Of a stretch of 64,000 nucleotides of DNA, positions 62,352 through 64,000 are shown piece after piece; within the stretch, counting starts at the first letter, position 1, and each line of letters opens with the position of its first letter. The notes under the pieces are model-generated. The model made no database searches, was not told the DNA's origin, and saw only the letters and a list, made by a program, of their open reading frames with translations. Source of the DNA: Roseiarcus fermentans (GTDB taxonomy: Bacteria; Pseudomonadota; Alphaproteobacteria; Rhizobiales; Beijerinckiaceae); the NCBI RefSeq assembly GCF_003315135.1, contig NZ_QNRK01000006.1, forward strand, positions 124,001-188,000. The letters run 5' to 3'. The translations under genes were made by a program, and so were the position numbers.

Positions 62352-62527
62352 CCCCTTCTCCGCAAAGCGGGGAAGGTGGCCCGAAGGGCCGGATGGGGTG
62401 GGGGCCGCCGGCCCGATGCGTGTCGGATTGCACGGCCCTTGCCGCGAACCTGCTCGGGCCGAGACCTGCTTTCCGGACCCCATCCGGCCCTTCGGGCCAC
62501 CTTCCCCAGCAAGAGCTGGGGAAGGGG
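62352..62527. repeat. Two inverted copies of the GGGGAAGG repeat
   Basis: The left copy at 62352-62400 has CCCCTTCTCCGCAAAGCGGGG, then GGCCCGAAGGGCC and GGATGGGG. The right copy at 62476-62527 runs the opposite way: GACCCCATCC, GGCCCTTCGGGCC and CCTTCCCCAGC-AAGA-GCTGGGGAAGG. They fill most of the livG-livH spacer. No gene is seen there. Confidence 0.7.
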
Positions 62528-62615
62528 TCGCGTCGCGCCTTGCGCGAATGCGGCAGCCCCGAGAAGTGGAAGGAGAGCGCGACCCCGACCTCGGGCATGC
62601 TCGTCGCATTCATCC

Positions 62616-63398
62616 TCAACGCCCCACGCCCAGATACGCCGCGATCACCCTCGGATCCGTCTTGACGTCGTCGGGGACGCCGTCGGCGATCTTGCGCCCG
62701 TATTCGAGCACGAGGACGCGGTCGGAGAGGTCCATCACCACGCCGATGTCGTGCTCGATCAGGGCGACGGTCAGCCCGCGCAGGCGCCTGGCCTCGACGA
62801 TGAAGCGGCTCATGTCCTCCTTCTCCTCGAGGTTCATGCCCGCCATCGGCTCGTCGAGCAGCAGCAGCGTCGGCTCCATCGCCAGCGCCCGGCCGAGTTC
62901 GACCCGCTTCTGCAAGCCGTAGGGCAGGGCGCCGACCGGCGTTTTCCGGATGTGCTCGATCTCGAGGAAGTCGATGATCTCCTCGCACACGCGCCGGTGC
63001 GCGATCTCCTCGGCCAGCGCGGGGCCGTGGCGCAGCGCCTGCCAGACGAGGCCGCGCCGCATCTTGAGGCTGCGCCCGGTCATGATGTTGTCGAGCGTCG
63101 TCATCCCCTTGAACAGGGCGACGTTCTGGAACGTGCGGGCGATTCCCTGCACCGCCGCCTCGTGCGGCTTCATCCGGGCGCGGGTGCGCCCCCGGTAGGT
63201 GATCCGGCCCTCTTGCGGGTGATAGAAGCCGTTGACCACGTTGAGCATCGACGTCTTGCCGGCGCCGTTCGGGCCGATGATGGCGCGGATCTCGCCGCGC
63301 CGGATGTCGAACGACACGTCGCTGATCGCGCGCACGCCGCCGAACGACAGCGACACGGCGTCGACGGCGAGCAGGATATCGTCATACGCCTCGATCAT
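62616..63398 (-). CDS. livG: ABC transporter ATP-binding protein LivG
   Basis: A 260-residue ATPase with Walker A IIGPNGAGKTS (residues 40-50), the LivG signature region with LPYGLQKRVELGRAL, and Walker B LLLLDEPMAGMN. Its ATG overlaps the ligase stop as ATGA (63395-63398), so the ligase and transporter are translated together. Confidence 0.92.
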   Translation of the reverse strand: MIEAYDDILLAVDAVSLSFGGVRAISDVSFDIRRGEIRAIIGPNGAGKTSMLNVVNGFYHPQEGRITYRGRTRARMKPHEAAVQGIARTFQNVALFKGMTTLDNIMTGRSLKMRRGLVWQALRHGPALAEEIAHRRVCEEIIDFLEIEHIRKTPVGALPYGLQKRVELGRALAMEPTLLLLDEPMAGMNLEEKEDMSRFIVEARRLRGLTVALIEHDIGVVMDLSDRVLVLEYGRKIADGVPDDVKTDPRVIAAYLGVGR

Positions 63399-64000
63399 GC
63401 CGCGCGCGCCTGCGCGCCCTTCGGGTGGAGAAGGACATCGACGATGCGCGCGGTCCCGCTGAGCTTGCCCTTGCGGCCGTCCTCGTAGGTGATCTCGGCC
63501 GCGATCGAGGCTTCGGTCGCGCCGGCGTAGAGGCCGTCGATCAGCGGCGCGTAGCGCTCGGCGATGAAGCGGCGGCGCACCTTCTGCGTCCGGGTCAGCT
63601 CGCCGTCGTCGGCGTCGAGCTCCTTGGGCAGGATCAGGAAGCGCCGGATCTGCGCGCCGGCCATCATCGGCTCGCGGCTCAGCGCCAGGTTCACCGCGTC
63701 GACATGCGCCTCGATCATCGCGGCGACACGCGGATGGGCGGCGAGCTCCTGGTACGAGGCGTAGGCGATGGCGTTGCGCTCGGCCCAGTTTCCGACCGAG
63801 GCGAGCTCGATGTTGATCATCGCGGCGACGAAGTCGCGCCCGTCGCCGATCGCCACCGCCTCGCGGATGTTGGGGAAGAACTTCAGCTTGTTCTCGATGT
63901 ATTTCGGCGCGAACAACTGCCCGCCGGCGAGCCGGCCGACGTCCCTGGCCCGGTCGACGATCTTGAGCTGGCCGTCCGGCTCGAAGAAGCCGGCGTCGCC
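63395..64000 (-). CDS. Long-chain acyl-CoA synthetase-like AMP-forming ligase, C-terminal part
   Basis: The last 201 residues of an adenylate-forming ligase whose start lies beyond the window. GDAGFFEPDGQLKIVDRARD and FAPKYIENKLKFFPNIREAV are the hinge and C-terminal lobe of the FAA1-like group. The usual catalytic Lys segment is represented by ELTRTQKVRRRF. It is the first visible gene of the Liv-type operon. It would activate the imported carboxylic acid with CoA. Confidence 0.85.
   Translation of the reverse strand, partial: GDAGFFEPDGQLKIVDRARDVGRLAGGQLFAPKYIENKLKFFPNIREAVAIGDGRDFVAAMINIELASVGNWAERNAIAYASYQELAAHPRVAAMIEAHVDAVNLALSREPMMAGAQIRRFLILPKELDADDGELTRTQKVRRRFIAERYAPLIDGLYAGATEASIAAEITYEDGRKGKLSGTARIVDVLLHPKGAQARAA

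Overview
The window is high-GC, gene-dense DNA from an alphaproteobacterium, most probably of the Hyphomicrobiales (Rhizobiales). Supporting evidence is a FtcR/Rem-type flagellar regulator, the rpoN-hpf-ptsN block, GGAAC-N16-GGTT promoters of the general-stress sigma EcfG, a FixL-like haem-PAS kinase, a Suv3-like helicase with an S4 partner, and dispersed CCGTCATTGCGAG palindromes. The genus cannot be fixed from the sequence. No rRNA, tRNA, CRISPR array, complete insertion sequence or prophage was found.

Layout. (1) 1-8907: an IclR-controlled catabolic operon on the minus strand. It holds a small SCP2-like protein, an alpha/beta hydrolase, a metallo-beta-lactamase-fold lactonase and a sugar-type ABC importer, with the iclR gene divergent and a 17-bp palindrome between them. 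(2) 9099-18553: a CoA-transferase and GABA-type aminotransferase pair, a membrane-anchored CrtI-like oxidoreductase, a LytTR protein, RNase D, a CobW GTPase and two more regulators. (3) 18573-22070: ChaC, a receiver-domain fragment, a stress-type BON protein, two small unknown proteins and ftcR. (4) 22416-33620: housekeeping genes (S4 protein, helicase, hisE, purQ, purS, ptsN, hpf, rpoN, ahcY) plus a gluconolactonase-like and a dienelactone-hydrolase-like gene.

(5) 33595-43213: a broken TIR-domain gene, a 225-bp repeat, a HEAT-repeat protein, a hybrid kinase with a FixL-type haem pocket, a CsbD/holin-like/DUF3618 stress operon behind an EcfG-type promoter, a cupin, MepA and a lipoprotein hydrolase. 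(6) 43326-49764: surface and secreted proteins, namely a 1,146-residue repeat-bearing metalloprotease-like protein, a decayed HAF-repeat PEP-CTERM gene and an intact PEP-CTERM gene. A relic copied from the lipoprotein hydrolase gene lies between them. (7) 50009-56476: cytochrome bd oxidase (cydAB), an esterase, a frameshifted acyl-CoA ligase and a PoxB-like TPP enzyme. (8) 56558-64000: a Liv-type ABC importer (G, H, M, K, F) between two CoA-ligase-type genes, with GGGGAAGG hairpin repeats in its spacers.

Functionally the window combines two uptake-and-activation modules (lactone or sugar-acid-like, and carboxylic-acid-like) with low-oxygen sensing and respiration and general stress genes. Several genes are decaying: the TIR gene, the HAF/PEP-CTERM gene, the ligase, the receiver fragment and the hydrolase relic. 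No complete new system could be demonstrated. The best leads are the IclR-lactonase-ABC operon of unknown substrate, the haem-PAS hybrid kinase and the CrtI-membrane fusion.
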